A DNA stretch of 64,000 nt from Pontibacter ramchanderi (lineage in GTDB: Bacteria > Bacteroidota > Bacteroidia > Cytophagales > Hymenobacteraceae). Positions 8,956 through 17,107 of the stretch are shown piece by piece. The notes under the pieces are model-generated. The model worked only from the letters and a program-made list of their open reading frames with translations, was not told the DNA's origin and did not search any database. Position 1 is the first letter of the stretch. Every line of letters begins with the position of its first letter. The translations under genes and the position numbers were made by a program. The DNA lies in NCBI RefSeq assembly GCF_002846395.1, contig NZ_PJMU01000001.1:806001-870000 (forward strand), read 5' to 3'.

Positions 8956-9309
8956 AAGGTAAACCGCTTGGTTTCTGGTGTATATATTCGAAATATAATA
9001 TTCTTTTCAATTGCCTGCAAACACTGTCCTGAAAAAATCACAAAATCAGTACAATTCGCATTTTGCACCAAAACTACCGCGACACCAACAAAGGATTCAA
9101 GTAAGGCATTCCGCTAAACTACCCGAACATGGAAGTGTTGTTACCAATGGAGCATGGATCGAAGATTCATCTTAGCTTTTACCAGCTATCCAGGTTTTAA
9201 GGTCAATGGCAGCATATGACAGGTATAGCTGAGGGCTGCCCTGGATAAATAAAAAGGCGACACAGGTATAGTGCGTCGCCTTTCTGAGCTTGTAAGTGTT
9301 ATAAACAGC
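8956..9309. other. Intergenic spacer between divergent/tandem leftward genes
   Basis: 354 bases with no supported gene. It holds the leftward terminator of the M61 gene at 9253-9283 and one isolated AGGTATAGC copy near 9222. The rest is probably the promoter of the gene at 8512-8955. Confidence 0.5.
9253..9283 (-). terminator. Intrinsic terminator after the M61 peptidase gene
   Basis: Perfect 9-bp stem AAAGGCGAC/GTCGCCTTT with a 13-base loop that contains an AGGTATAG copy. Reading leftward, the stem is followed by a run of Ts. Confidence 0.8.
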
Positions 9310-11112
9310 TTAGCGCTGCTTCAGCCATGTGTTGTAGATCTTCTTTTGCACAGCCGTTGGGTTTTCCACTAGCTCAAATTTATAGCGTACACTTTTATCT
9401 GCCACAATCGGAATCTGTAATTTCAGCAACTTACCGTCGCGTGCAACTGTTACACTCACTTTCTCGCCAATGGAACGGCCACTGATCAAAGGCGCAATGT
9501 CACTTTCTACTCTGTAACCGTCAATGGCGATGAGCTCGTCATTCACATTCAGACCTCCCTCCCAGGTGCTGCTGCCACGGGCTACAGTTTTCACGATGGT
9601 ACGGCCGTTTTCGACTGCCGTGCCAGCCCCCCAATTGAGGTTAAGCACGCCTTCGTTCTGATTGACAAGGCGCAGGCCAGCGGCCTCGAAGTAGCGGCTG
9701 TAGTCGGGTGTCTCGGTACCGTGCACATACTTTTGGAAGAAGGAGTCCAGTTTCTGACCGGCAAATCGCTCCAGCCCCTCTTTGAACTCCTGTTCTGTAA
9801 AGCCACGGTTGAGTTTGGTATAGTAACGGTCATACATATAACGCATCACATCATCGAGGCTCTTCTCTCCCTTCGTGTTCTTCATGATCTCCATGTTGAG
9901 CAAGTGGCCCAGCACGCCACCTTTTGTATAATAAGACACCTCTGCGTTGTTTGAGTTCTCGTTGCGACGGTAGTACTTGATCCAGGCATCGAAGCTGGAC
10001 TCGGCTACAGTCTGTACCTGGTTGCCCGGTGTGTTCTCAACTGAGTTGATGCTGCCCGCCACCACATCCAGGTAGCGTTGCGCGGTCATAAGCCCGGCCC
10101 GCTGGGTGAGCAGGTCATCGTAATAGCTGGTGATGCCCTCCGATACCCAAAGCAGGCGCGTGTAATTCTCTTTGTCATAATCAAAAGGTCCGAGCGGTGC
10201 AGGGCGCAGTCGCTTAACATTCCAGAGGTGGAAATATTCGTGCGCTACCAATGCCATAAAGCCACTATAGCCTTGCTCCGTGCCATAATTCCAGCGGCTG
10301 GTCTGCAGCGTTGTCGAGTTCAGGTGCTCGAGTCCGCCGCCGCCGCGGTGCAGGTTGTGTACGATGAACACATATCGGTCAACGGGTAGCTTGCCCATCA
10401 GGCTGATGCATTCCTCCACTACCTTTTTCATATCCGCCACAAGTCGCGCAGGCTCATAGTTACCTTCGCCGTACATGGCCACTTCGTGGGGTACGCCACC
10501 CGCCTCAAAACGCAGCACCTCATGGTTGCCGATCTCCAGCGGGGAGTCAGCCAACACGTCGTAATCCGGGAAGGTATAGGTATAGTTTCCTGTGCTTTTC
10601 AGGCCGGTAGAAACAGTTTTCCAGTCCTGGAAGGGTTTTACGGTAAGGGTACCCGATTGCTTTTGATAGCCCTCCGGATACATGAACATGCTGGTGCCAT
10701 TCACATATCCATGGGAGGCGTCCAGGAAGCTGGTGCGCACGCTCATCTCGTAGGCGTATACCTTGTAGCGCACGCGCACAGCATCTGCTTTGTTGCTGTA
10801 TACGCGCCACGTGTTTTTGCTAATCTTCTCGTAACGCAGGGCCTTGCCCGTTTTGTCGGTGGCACTGAAGCCTTCCACGTTCTTGGAGAACTCACGCACC
10901 AGGTATGAGCCGGGAGCCCATACCGGCATTTTATAATCGATGAAGTTTTGCCGGGCGCCGTTCAATTCAACTTCCACCTCAAAATAGTGGGTATGCGGCT
11001 CTGGCATCGACAAGGTATAGCGCAGGTCGGCGGCTATAGCCTGAAGCACTGTGAGGAAAAAGAAACAACAGGAAAAGAGTAGGTATAGGGTAAGTTGCCT
11101 AAGGTGAAACAT
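9310..11112 (-). CDS. M61-family aminopeptidase with PDZ domain
   Basis: 600 residues. An N-terminal signal peptide (LYLLFSCCFFFLTVLQAIAA) sends it to the periplasm. Residues about 25-230 form the M61 N-terminal beta domain. The catalytic domain has the zinc motif HEYFHLWNVKRLRP at about residue 290, with a downstream WVSEGITSYY supplying the third ligand Glu. A PDZ domain occupies about 490-580 (GGLNVNDELIAIDGYRV). The family has preference for N-terminal Gly/Ala. An intrinsic terminator for the upstream gene ends only 22 bases before this start codon, so its promoter must overlap that hairpin or expression depends on read-through. Confidence 0.93.
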   Translation of the reverse strand: MFHLRQLTLYLLFSCCFFFLTVLQAIAADLRYTLSMPEPHTHYFEVEVELNGARQNFIDYKMPVWAPGSYLVREFSKNVEGFSATDKTGKALRYEKISKNTWRVYSNKADAVRVRYKVYAYEMSVRTSFLDASHGYVNGTSMFMYPEGYQKQSGTLTVKPFQDWKTVSTGLKSTGNYTYTFPDYDVLADSPLEIGNHEVLRFEAGGVPHEVAMYGEGNYEPARLVADMKKVVEECISLMGKLPVDRYVFIVHNLHRGGGGLEHLNSTTLQTSRWNYGTEQGYSGFMALVAHEYFHLWNVKRLRPAPLGPFDYDKENYTRLLWVSEGITSYYDDLLTQRAGLMTAQRYLDVVAGSINSVENTPGNQVQTVAESSFDAWIKYYRRNENSNNAEVSYYTKGGVLGHLLNMEIMKNTKGEKSLDDVMRYMYDRYYTKLNRGFTEQEFKEGLERFAGQKLDSFFQKYVHGTETPDYSRYFEAAGLRLVNQNEGVLNLNWGAGTAVENGRTIVKTVARGSSTWEGGLNVNDELIAIDGYRVESDIAPLISGRSIGEKVSVTVARDGKLLKLQIPIVADKSVRYKFELVENPTAVQKKIYNTWLKQR

Positions 11113-11134
11113 GCGGTTTGGATGGATTAAAAAT

Positions 11135-11169
11135 TAAAAGCAGGCATTTTACGATAAAATGCCTGCTTT
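11135..11169 (-). terminator. Terminator for the gene at 11199, just upstream of the M61 start
   Basis: Perfect 16-bp stem AAAAGCAGGCATTTTA (11135-11150), three-base loop, matching arm 11154-11169. Reading leftward it is followed by TTTTAATTTTTAA. It lies in the leader of the M61 gene. Confidence 0.85.
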
Positions 11170-11198
11170 TCCAAAACACATGCAGTTAACGAAGCAGC

Positions 11199-11612
11199 TT
11201 AGGCACATTCCGACTGGCGATGATCGAGCCAATCTATAGCATGCTGCAGGTCGCAGAAGGTGTTGATGATGATAAACGAATTATAACTCTTAAGGCCCAG
11301 CAGGCCAGACTCCTTGATCATATCATCGTAGCAACGCTCATCCACCACGAGGGCTACATGATTGCCTGTACCCAGGTACATCATGATCTGCGGAAAAATC
11401 TGCACTTGCAACCAGGTCTCTTCTTCATCGCTCAGTCTACCTATGTTACGCAGATCGAACAGCCATAATTTGATCTGATGCTCCCGCGCCCTCTCAAGGG
11501 CCTTAAGCAGGCCACCCCTAAAATCTTCTGATCGCAGATTGCGGTTGTATCGTAACTCCAGCCGATCCGCCACAAAGCCCACTTCACAGGTTTCTGACTT
11601 GTAAAACTCCAT
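11199..11612 (-). CDS. STAS/SpoIIAA-like small protein, paralogue C
   Basis: 137 residues, third member of the set at 6250 and 8512. Shared landmarks are LELRYNRNL, LWLFDLRNIGRLSDEEETWL (central strand plus D-E-E-x-x-W), QIFPQIM, HVALVVDER and HAIDWLDH at the end. The region LWLFDLRN followed by an acidic turn resembles the core of a STAS-type fold, though this is an inference. No transmembrane segment. Function unknown. Confidence 0.75.
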   Translation of the reverse strand: MEFYKSETCEVGFVADRLELRYNRNLRSEDFRGGLLKALERAREHQIKLWLFDLRNIGRLSDEEETWLQVQIFPQIMMYLGTGNHVALVVDERCYDDMIKESGLLGLKSYNSFIIINTFCDLQHAIDWLDHRQSECA

Positions 11613-11869
11613 TCTATAAAAATTAGATCATGTGCAAAATTATTAATTTTGTAATAATATTTAACATTATTATACCATAAAAATCTTAAGTAAAGCAATT
11701 TTTATACGAACGGCTCTATATTTATGCTTAACGGTCGATTTATACCTGTAAAAGTCAACTCGCTTCATTTCAATTTGAAACGACGAGCGCAATGCCTTTT
11801 ATACCTTAAGAACGGGAAAACTGGCACGATATTTCCATAGTTAGTGTTACTAAACATAAACCTAGCACT
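11613..11869. other. AT-rich divergent promoter spacer
   Basis: 257 bases between the leftward gene at 11199 and the rightward NlpC/P60 gene. Two TATACCT copies occur near 11742 and 11797. No gene seen. Confidence 0.5.
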
Positions 11870-12478
11870 ATGAAAAAGATATTTGCCCTCATGCTTACCC
11901 CTGTTGTCTTGCTCTTCGTTTTCATGACAGCCGGCAACGACCAACCGGATTCTGCATCGATGGAAAATGCACCGGTGCAATTTGCGAGTATGCACTCAGC
12001 CAATGAAGCCCCTAAAATGCAGGCTGCCAACACAAACAAGCTTAGCAGAACGGCAGTTGCAGATACAAGATGGGTGAGAGCCAATGACTCTGAAGCAACC
12101 GAGTCGCTCATCGCCTATGCATTAACCCTGATGGGAACACCCTACCAGTACGGCGGCACCACCAGCAACGGCTTTGACTGCTCTGGTTTCACGTCACATG
12201 TGTTTCAGGAGTTTGGTGTGCCTGTGACGCGCTCTTCTGCCACACAGGCAGCAGATGGAGTATCAGTGGAACGCGATGAAGCCAGACCAGGTGACCTCGT
12301 TATTTTTACGGGCACAAATCCACAGGTACGGGAGCCGGGGCATGTTGGCATCGTTATCTCAGAACCTGGCGATACAATTAGCTTTGTGCACTCCTCTTCC
12401 AATGGTGGGGTAAAGATCAGTCAGGTGGAAGGGACAGGTTACGAGACCCGTTTTCTGGATATCAGACGTGTGCTCTAA
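11870..12478 (+). CDS. NlpC/P60 family peptidoglycan hydrolase (C40)
   Basis: 202 residues. The N-terminus MKKIFALMLTPVVLLFVFM is a signal peptide or membrane anchor, followed by a low-complexity linker to about residue 75. The C40 catalytic domain holds the Cys in FDCSGFTSHVFQEFG (about residue 104), then RPGDLVIF and the His in PGHVGIVI (about 158). These are the usual Cys-His pair of gamma-D-Glu-diamino acid endopeptidases that cut stem peptides in the cell wall. No SH3 domain is present, so targeting probably relies on the anchor alone. Confidence 0.9.
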   Translation: MKKIFALMLTPVVLLFVFMTAGNDQPDSASMENAPVQFASMHSANEAPKMQAANTNKLSRTAVADTRWVRANDSEATESLIAYALTLMGTPYQYGGTTSNGFDCSGFTSHVFQEFGVPVTRSSATQAADGVSVERDEARPGDLVIFTGTNPQVREPGHVGIVISEPGDTISFVHSSSNGGVKISQVEGTGYETRFLDIRRVL

Positions 12479-12577
12479 GGTATGAGCAAACATTCATTCC
12501 GGTTATTTACGTAAGACACCCTATATAGCCCGGTTGGCATTTGCCGGCCGGGCCAATTTCAGTTAAACGCAATAGAC

Positions 12578-12952
12578 ATGGTGCATCCTTACGTAGCGAA
12601 TACCATCAACGCCCTGGTTCTGATTCTGGCCGGCTTAGCAGCTTATTTCCTATCTCCCTCCAGACCGCTCTTAGCCCTGCTGGCACCCACATTTGGGCTG
12701 TTATTACTTGCAACCAATTATCACTTAAAGCGGCACAACCGTTTCGTCTTTCACACTGTTACGGCGCTCACGTTGCTGGCGGGGTTCCTGTTGATTCTGC
12801 GCATCAATCCGGATGATTTTGTCTGGGATGGCAGCCATGTGCTTATACTGGTGATGGGTATTAGCTGCTTTTTAGCAGTTTTGTCTTTTGTGGCTTCTTT
12901 TCTGAAGGAGCGCAGAATGCGAAATAACGCCATCTACAAAGACGATCTCTAG
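12578..12952 (+). CDS. Four-helix integral membrane protein, unknown
   Basis: 124 residues with four predicted membrane segments (about 8-26, 31-47, 57-77 and 87-110) and a charged C-terminal tail (KERRMRNNAIYKDDL). The layout resembles small DUF-type inner-membrane proteins of Bacteroidota, but no family is recognised. It lies 100 bases after the NlpC/P60 gene with a weak GC-rich hairpin (12528-12553) between them, so co-transcription is uncertain. Confidence 0.75.
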   Translation: MVHPYVANTINALVLILAGLAAYFLSPSRPLLALLAPTFGLLLLATNYHLKRHNRFVFHTVTALTLLAGFLLILRINPDDFVWDGSHVLILVMGISCFLAVLSFVASFLKERRMRNNAIYKDDL

Positions 12953-13058
12953 CGTTTGCGCTAGTACGTACCAGCATTCGATAGGGTGTAAAAAGAAAAA
13001 CACCTGATGCAGCCCGTCAAGGTACACCAGGTGCTTTATGAATCCTTCAAATCTTAAC

Positions 13059-13295
13059 AAGCGGCGCTCTGTTTTGCAGCAGCACCATCACTCAAGACCA
13101 AAGGTAATATTTACTGCGCAAGCAGTAGATACTCACTGCTTACTAAGCCAGCTCACCGTTGAGGTGAACACTATTACCAAGGCTTACTAAGACGACTGAT
13201 GGATTAGACATAGCACCTCCTTTCTCTTTAGTCCGACATAAACCATGCGCCGCTGCCCGAGGCAGTCATACGCAAAGCCGCAGCACTCGCCGCTT
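13059..13295. ncRNA. Candidate structured non-coding RNA (strand unresolved)
   Basis: Several complementary segments nest neatly, which is unusual for spacer DNA. AAGCGGCG (13059-13066) pairs with CGCCGCTT (13288-13295); alternatively GCGGCGC (13061-13067) pairs with GCGCCGC (13247-13253). Inside, CCATCA (13085-13090) pairs with TGATGG (13197-13202), and GGTAATA (13103-13109) with TATTACC (13172-13178). Within that sit hairpins AAGCAGT/ACTGCTT (13120-13126 / 13135-13141) and TCACC/GGTGA (13153-13157 / 13163-13167). A further hairpin CTGCC-CGA-GGCAG lies at 13253-13265. I do not recognise it as tmRNA, RNase P RNA, SRP RNA or 6S RNA. A minus-strand reading contains a 22-codon frame preceded by AAAGGAGGTG, so a leader-peptide element is an alternative. 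Confidence 0.4.
13143..13211 (-). CDS. Putative 22-aa micro-ORF with a near-perfect Shine-Dalgarno
   Basis: ATG at 13211 reads MSNPSVVLVSLGNSVHLNGELA to a TAG stop at 13143. Immediately upstream is AAAGGAGGTG, fully complementary to the 16S rRNA tail, ending two bases before the ATG, which is closer than ideal. Other genes in this window lack such a sequence, so it stands out. It may instead be an anti-Shine-Dalgarno element of a plus-strand RNA. It overlaps the structured element described above. Weak candidate. Confidence 0.25.
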   Translation of the reverse strand: MSNPSVVLVSLGNSVHLNGELA

Positions 13296-13532
13296 TCACT
13301 GAATGTATAAAGTTAAAATAACGCCGATAAGTTCACAAAGTTCTGCACTTATTTTATCAACTTTCTTTTGCAATCCAGCTTTAGTGGCCTCAAAATTGCA
13401 TGCCCTATACCTAAGTAGCTCTATATAAAGCATGTGCAAAATCAGATTAGCTACACGCTTGCTCATGTTTAGACCGCAAAAATATTTAAGGTATGGGGTC
13501 AGCCTAATAGTTCGACCGGATATCTATTTTAG

Positions 13533-13562
13533 TTGAAAAATGAATTATTTTCCCTATATTTC
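13533..13562 (+). promoter_or_regulatory. Candidate promoter of the DUF2147 gene
   Basis: TTG (13533-13535), 19-base spacer, TATATTTC (13555-13562), seven of eight matches to TAnnTTTG. The predicted start lies about 25 bases before the ATG at 13594. Confidence 0.4.
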
Positions 13563-13593
13563 GTTGCTAATCTTATCAAACATAAACTAAATC

Positions 13594-14025
13594 ATGAAAA
13601 AACACCTGCTAACCCTTGTAGCGCTTATGCTCTTTTCCACTGTGGCATGGGCACAAAAACTTTCTCCTGTTGGCATCTGGACCAATGAAGAGGGAAAAGC
13701 TCGTTTCGAGATTTACCAGTCAGGCGATAAACTGTATGGTAAGATCGTGCAATTGAAAGAGCCGCTTAGAAATGGAAAACCCAAGTTGGATGAAAACAAC
13801 CCCGACAAGAAGCTGCGTAACCGACCGCTGCAGGGCCTGGTTTTCATGAAGGACTTTAAACATGACAGTGGCAACAAGTGGGATGATGGCACTATTTACG
13901 ACCCTGAGAGTGGCAAGACCTATTCCTGCTACATGAAAATGACGGGCAAAGACAAAATGGAAGTGAAAGGTTACATCGGTATTTCTCTGATCGGCAGAAC
14001 ACAAAACTGGACGCGTGTAGAGTAA
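13594..14025 (+). CDS. DUF2147 family secreted protein
   Basis: 143 residues. Signal peptide MKKHLLTLVALMLFSTVAWA with a likely cut after AWA. The mature part has the DUF2147 landmarks: SPVGIWTNEEGKARFEIY at the start, YGKIVQLKEP, GLVFMKDFKHD, WDDGTIYDPESGKTYSC and GYIGISLIGRTQNW at the end. The family folds as a lipocalin-like barrel and is common in Bacteroidota and Proteobacteria; its ligand is unknown. A strong terminator follows directly. Confidence 0.92.
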   Translation: MKKHLLTLVALMLFSTVAWAQKLSPVGIWTNEEGKARFEIYQSGDKLYGKIVQLKEPLRNGKPKLDENNPDKKLRNRPLQGLVFMKDFKHDSGNKWDDGTIYDPESGKTYSCYMKMTGKDKMEVKGYIGISLIGRTQNWTRVE

Positions 14026-14047
14026 TCCTGATACTGCCTATAAAGCA

Positions 14048-14077
14048 AAAGAGGTTGGCCCTAAAGCCAACCTCTTT
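14048..14077. terminator. Bidirectional terminator
   Basis: Perfect 12-bp stem AAAGAGGTTGGC/GCCAACCTCTTT with a six-base loop, between the DUF2147 gene and the convergent gene at 14148. Confidence 0.85.
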
Positions 14078-14147
14078 CGTTTTCAACCCTTTACTGCTTT
14101 ATTAAACTATTTTTTGCGCAAAAGGTTTACTATACGCATGGTTAGTA

Positions 14148-14615
14148 CTAAAATACCTGCAGCACTTTGTAGGTTTTGTCTCTGAAAACAAAGCTCTCAC
14201 CGCTCGTTTTACCCTCCATGGCCTTGTAAAGCGGCGATAAACCCGAGATGGCATAGAATGACTCCCCGTCCACTTTGATCTCACCCAGGCTGACGCCAAT
14301 GAAATAGTTTTGGAGCTCTGTCATCACCACGGCTCCAAACGAAACCTCCTTGTTCTCTTTTGTGGAGTTGACTCTTTTCAGCACCCCCATGGTGGTAATC
14401 AGCTCGTCGAGCTGCCGCGCATACATGTCGCGCTGTATCTGGCAGGCTTCTCTAAAGGATTCAAATTTGTCTTCTATAGCGCCATGGTGTTCGTTAGCGC
14501 TTTCCTGTGCCTCATCCATGGCCTCTTTTGCAGCCTGAATTTGCGTGTTTAACAGCTTGGTTGATTCCTGTAGCAGTTTTTTCTTCAGTTCAAGTTCTTG
14601 TGTCAGCGTCATCAT
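14148..14615 (-). CDS. GreA/GreB-like coiled-coil protein
   Basis: 155 residues. Residues 1-80 are a long charged helix pair (LELKKKLLQESTKLLNTQIQ and onward), consistent with a Gre-type coiled coil. Residues about 90-155 fit the Gre C-terminal domain: VSFGAVVMTELQNYFIG, then ISGLSPLYKAMEGKTSGESF, which is close to the ISxxSPLxxALxGKxxGD loop, then YKVLQV. The role is probably binding in the RNA polymerase secondary channel. Proteins of this kind in Bacteroidota are sometimes named 3-oxoacyl-ACP synthase, which does not fit the sequence. Whether the acidic tip residues needed for transcript cleavage are present is unclear. Confidence 0.65.
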   Translation of the reverse strand: MMTLTQELELKKKLLQESTKLLNTQIQAAKEAMDEAQESANEHHGAIEDKFESFREACQIQRDMYARQLDELITTMGVLKRVNSTKENKEVSFGAVVMTELQNYFIGVSLGEIKVDGESFYAISGLSPLYKAMEGKTSGESFVFRDKTYKVLQVF

Positions 14616-14912
14616 GGTATGTACATTATCCGGTAAACGATCAATTTAGGAGGGTGCCAAAATTCCGTGTCTGCTTATAACTCCCGTTATCGTAGATTGT
14701 TTTGGCTACGTATAAACAGTAATATTTTTACTCAATATTGCAATATCAAGCTGATTCCCAGATGCCATATAACGGAAAACTTTACCTAATGTTGGATAGA
14801 TACGACATAAAGTTTCAGACTATATAGCAACGTATCGGTATTTCATGTAACTTATACCCACTACAAGTGCCATACAACAGGAATCCGAAGTAAATCTAAA
14901 CTGCTGCCTTAC

Positions 14913-17102
14913 ATGAAACACGCTTTACTTCTTTTGATTTGTCTCCTGCTGGCTTGCCTGCAGGTCAGGGCCACGCACATTGTCGGGGGTGAGTTAGAGA
15001 TAGAGCATCGCTCAGGCTATACCTACCGCATCACCATGAACCTCTACTTTGATGACGTGAATGGAACGCCAGGCGCTCGGGATCCTTTCGCCAATATCCG
15101 TATTTTCGATAAGCAGACCAACCTTTTTAAGATGGACGTACAGCTGCCGCTCCGCAGCGACACTTTTGTGAACTACACTGACATTGCCTGCACCATCGGG
15201 GAGCTGCGGACACGACGCATTGTGTACTCACAGGATGTGATCTTGTCTCCTAACATGTTTAACAACCAGCAGGGCTATTACATGGCTTGGGAGCGCTGCT
15301 GCCGCAACCGCACCATCAACAACATCATCATGCCAGATGCCTCTGGACAGGTCTTTTACATGGAGTTTCCGCCGGTTACCCGTAACGGATCCCCTTTTGT
15401 TAACTCTTCCCCCCGTCTTTTCCCGCCCCTTAGCGACTATGCCTGCGCCAACGAGCTGTTTTATTACGACTTCAGTGGAACAGATGCCGACGGTGACTCG
15501 CTGGTGTACGACATGGTGACACCACTCAATGGCTATGCCTCTGCAGACCCAACCAATGCGGCTCCCATTGCGAGGCCTGCCCCCTACCCCGAAGTACGTT
15601 GGCTACCAGGCTACAACCGCGACAACCAGATACAGGGCGCACCTCCCATAATCATTGAGAAGCAGACCGGGCGCTTAACCGTTCGGCCAGATCGTGTTGG
15701 CCTTTTTGTGTTTGCGGTGCGCGTGCAGGAGTACCGCAACGGTGTGAAGATCGGGGAAGTGCGTCGCGACTTTCAGTTGCTCGTAAAAGACTGTCCGCGC
15801 AACGAAAGCCCCGTGGTACGGGCCAGGGTGAACGGCCAAACCACCAACTACAAACGTGGCGATGTCATCCGGATCAGCCCAACAGACGCACGCTGCCTGA
15901 ACGTGGAGTTCACCGATCCGGACCCTAACTCCAGCCTGACACTTTATGCTCGCCCCGTGAACTTCAGCAGCGACAGCTATACCTTCAGCGGCACGACAAC
16001 GGGGGTGGTGAACGGCCCCGGCGGACAGGAAGCACTGAAAGCCAGCGTATGCTTTGATGAATGCTTTGACACGCAAGGGCAGGTCTACAAGCTCAACCTG
16101 ATCGTGAAAGACAATGGCTGCAGCTTGCCCCGGCAGGATACGCTGCAGGTGAGTTTCGTGATTGACCCGATCCCCAATGAACCGCCCTCCATACAACTTT
16201 CAAAGCCAGACCGTTTGTTTACTGTGATGGAAGGCGATGTGATCGACTTCAATGTGCTGGGCTTCGATGCAGACAACGACGAGGTAACCATTTCCGCGAA
16301 AGGGCTTAATTTCGACATCAACAGTGTACCGATCTCCTTTCAGAACAGTAGCGGCATCGGACAGGTGCAGTCCCCCTTCAGGTGGCTGATCGATTGCGAA
16401 ACGCTCCGGCAGGCCTCCTATCAGATCGAGTTTACGGCGACCTCTATGGTTTGCGGAAAAGAATTGACCAGGACAGAGGTGATCGAAGTCAGAACGGACT
16501 ACCCGAACCAGCCTCCGGTGCTGACAACCGATAAGCAGGTGCTGGTGTTTGAGCTTGATCTGAACGAGCCGTTCGAGGCCAACTTTGCAGGCACAGACCT
16601 CGACGGGCACCAGCTGAGTATGCAGGCGCGTGGCCAGAACTTTGACCTGGCCAGTATGGGCATGACCTTTTCTTCAACAGGAGGTACCGGTGCTGCGGCA
16701 GGCAAGTTCAATTGGGCAGCAAATTGCGAGGCCTTTCAACAAGGTGTGCTGCGGGTAGATTTCCAGCTTCTGGAGGATGCGTGTGCCCCCTCCCCGATGC
16801 AGCAGATCACGATGGAGTTTAAGGTGAAGGTACCCGACTACCGGGATTTTACCCCGCCCAATATTTTTACGCCCAACGCCGATGGCCTGAACGATTATTT
16901 CGAAATACCGGGCATGCCGGCAGATGTTTGCACGAGTGCCTTTCAGCACATCCGTATTTACAACCGCTGGGGCAAAGAGGTTTTCTCCAGCACGGCGCAC
17001 AACTTTAAGTGGGATGGCAAAGACGTAAACGATGGGGTGTATTACTATGTGATCGATTATGGCGCCGACAAATACAGAGGCTCTGTAACCTTGGTGCGCT
17101 AG
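14913..17102 (+). CDS. Secreted T9SS type B cargo, gliding-motility C-terminal domain
   Basis: 729 residues. Signal peptide MKHALLLLICLLLACLQVRA. The body contains repeated Ig/cadherin-like modules: a segment following PNEPPSIQL and one following PNQPPVLTT are similar repeats (each with FDADNDEV or TDLDGHQL calcium-type Asp motifs). The end, from about residue 645, is the gliding motility-associated C-terminal domain: FTPPNIFTPNADGLNDYF, IYNRWGKEVF, FKWDGKDVNDGVYYYVI and a final GSVTLVR, which directs export by the type IX secretion system. It is probably surface-attached or released; an adhesin role is inferred. Confidence 0.9.
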   Translation: MKHALLLLICLLLACLQVRATHIVGGELEIEHRSGYTYRITMNLYFDDVNGTPGARDPFANIRIFDKQTNLFKMDVQLPLRSDTFVNYTDIACTIGELRTRRIVYSQDVILSPNMFNNQQGYYMAWERCCRNRTINNIIMPDASGQVFYMEFPPVTRNGSPFVNSSPRLFPPLSDYACANELFYYDFSGTDADGDSLVYDMVTPLNGYASADPTNAAPIARPAPYPEVRWLPGYNRDNQIQGAPPIIIEKQTGRLTVRPDRVGLFVFAVRVQEYRNGVKIGEVRRDFQLLVKDCPRNESPVVRARVNGQTTNYKRGDVIRISPTDARCLNVEFTDPDPNSSLTLYARPVNFSSDSYTFSGTTTGVVNGPGGQEALKASVCFDECFDTQGQVYKLNLIVKDNGCSLPRQDTLQVSFVIDPIPNEPPSIQLSKPDRLFTVMEGDVIDFNVLGFDADNDEVTISAKGLNFDINSVPISFQNSSGIGQVQSPFRWLIDCETLRQASYQIEFTATSMVCGKELTRTEVIEVRTDYPNQPPVLTTDKQVLVFELDLNEPFEANFAGTDLDGHQLSMQARGQNFDLASMGMTFSSTGGTGAAAGKFNWAANCEAFQQGVLRVDFQLLEDACAPSPMQQITMEFKVKVPDYRDFTPPNIFTPNADGLNDYFEIPGMPADVCTSAFQHIRIYNRWGKEVFSSTAHNFKWDGKDVNDGVYYYVIDYGADKYRGSVTLVR

Positions 17103-17107
17103 CGCGC

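Larger units (their letters stand above)
12953..13593. other. Long non-coding spacer holding a structured RNA candidate
   Basis: 641 bases without a normal gene. A small hairpin with CACCTG/CAGGTG arms (about 12998-13035) may end the preceding gene. The centre is the structured element at 13059-13295; the right end carries a promoter for the DUF2147 gene. Confidence 0.6.
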
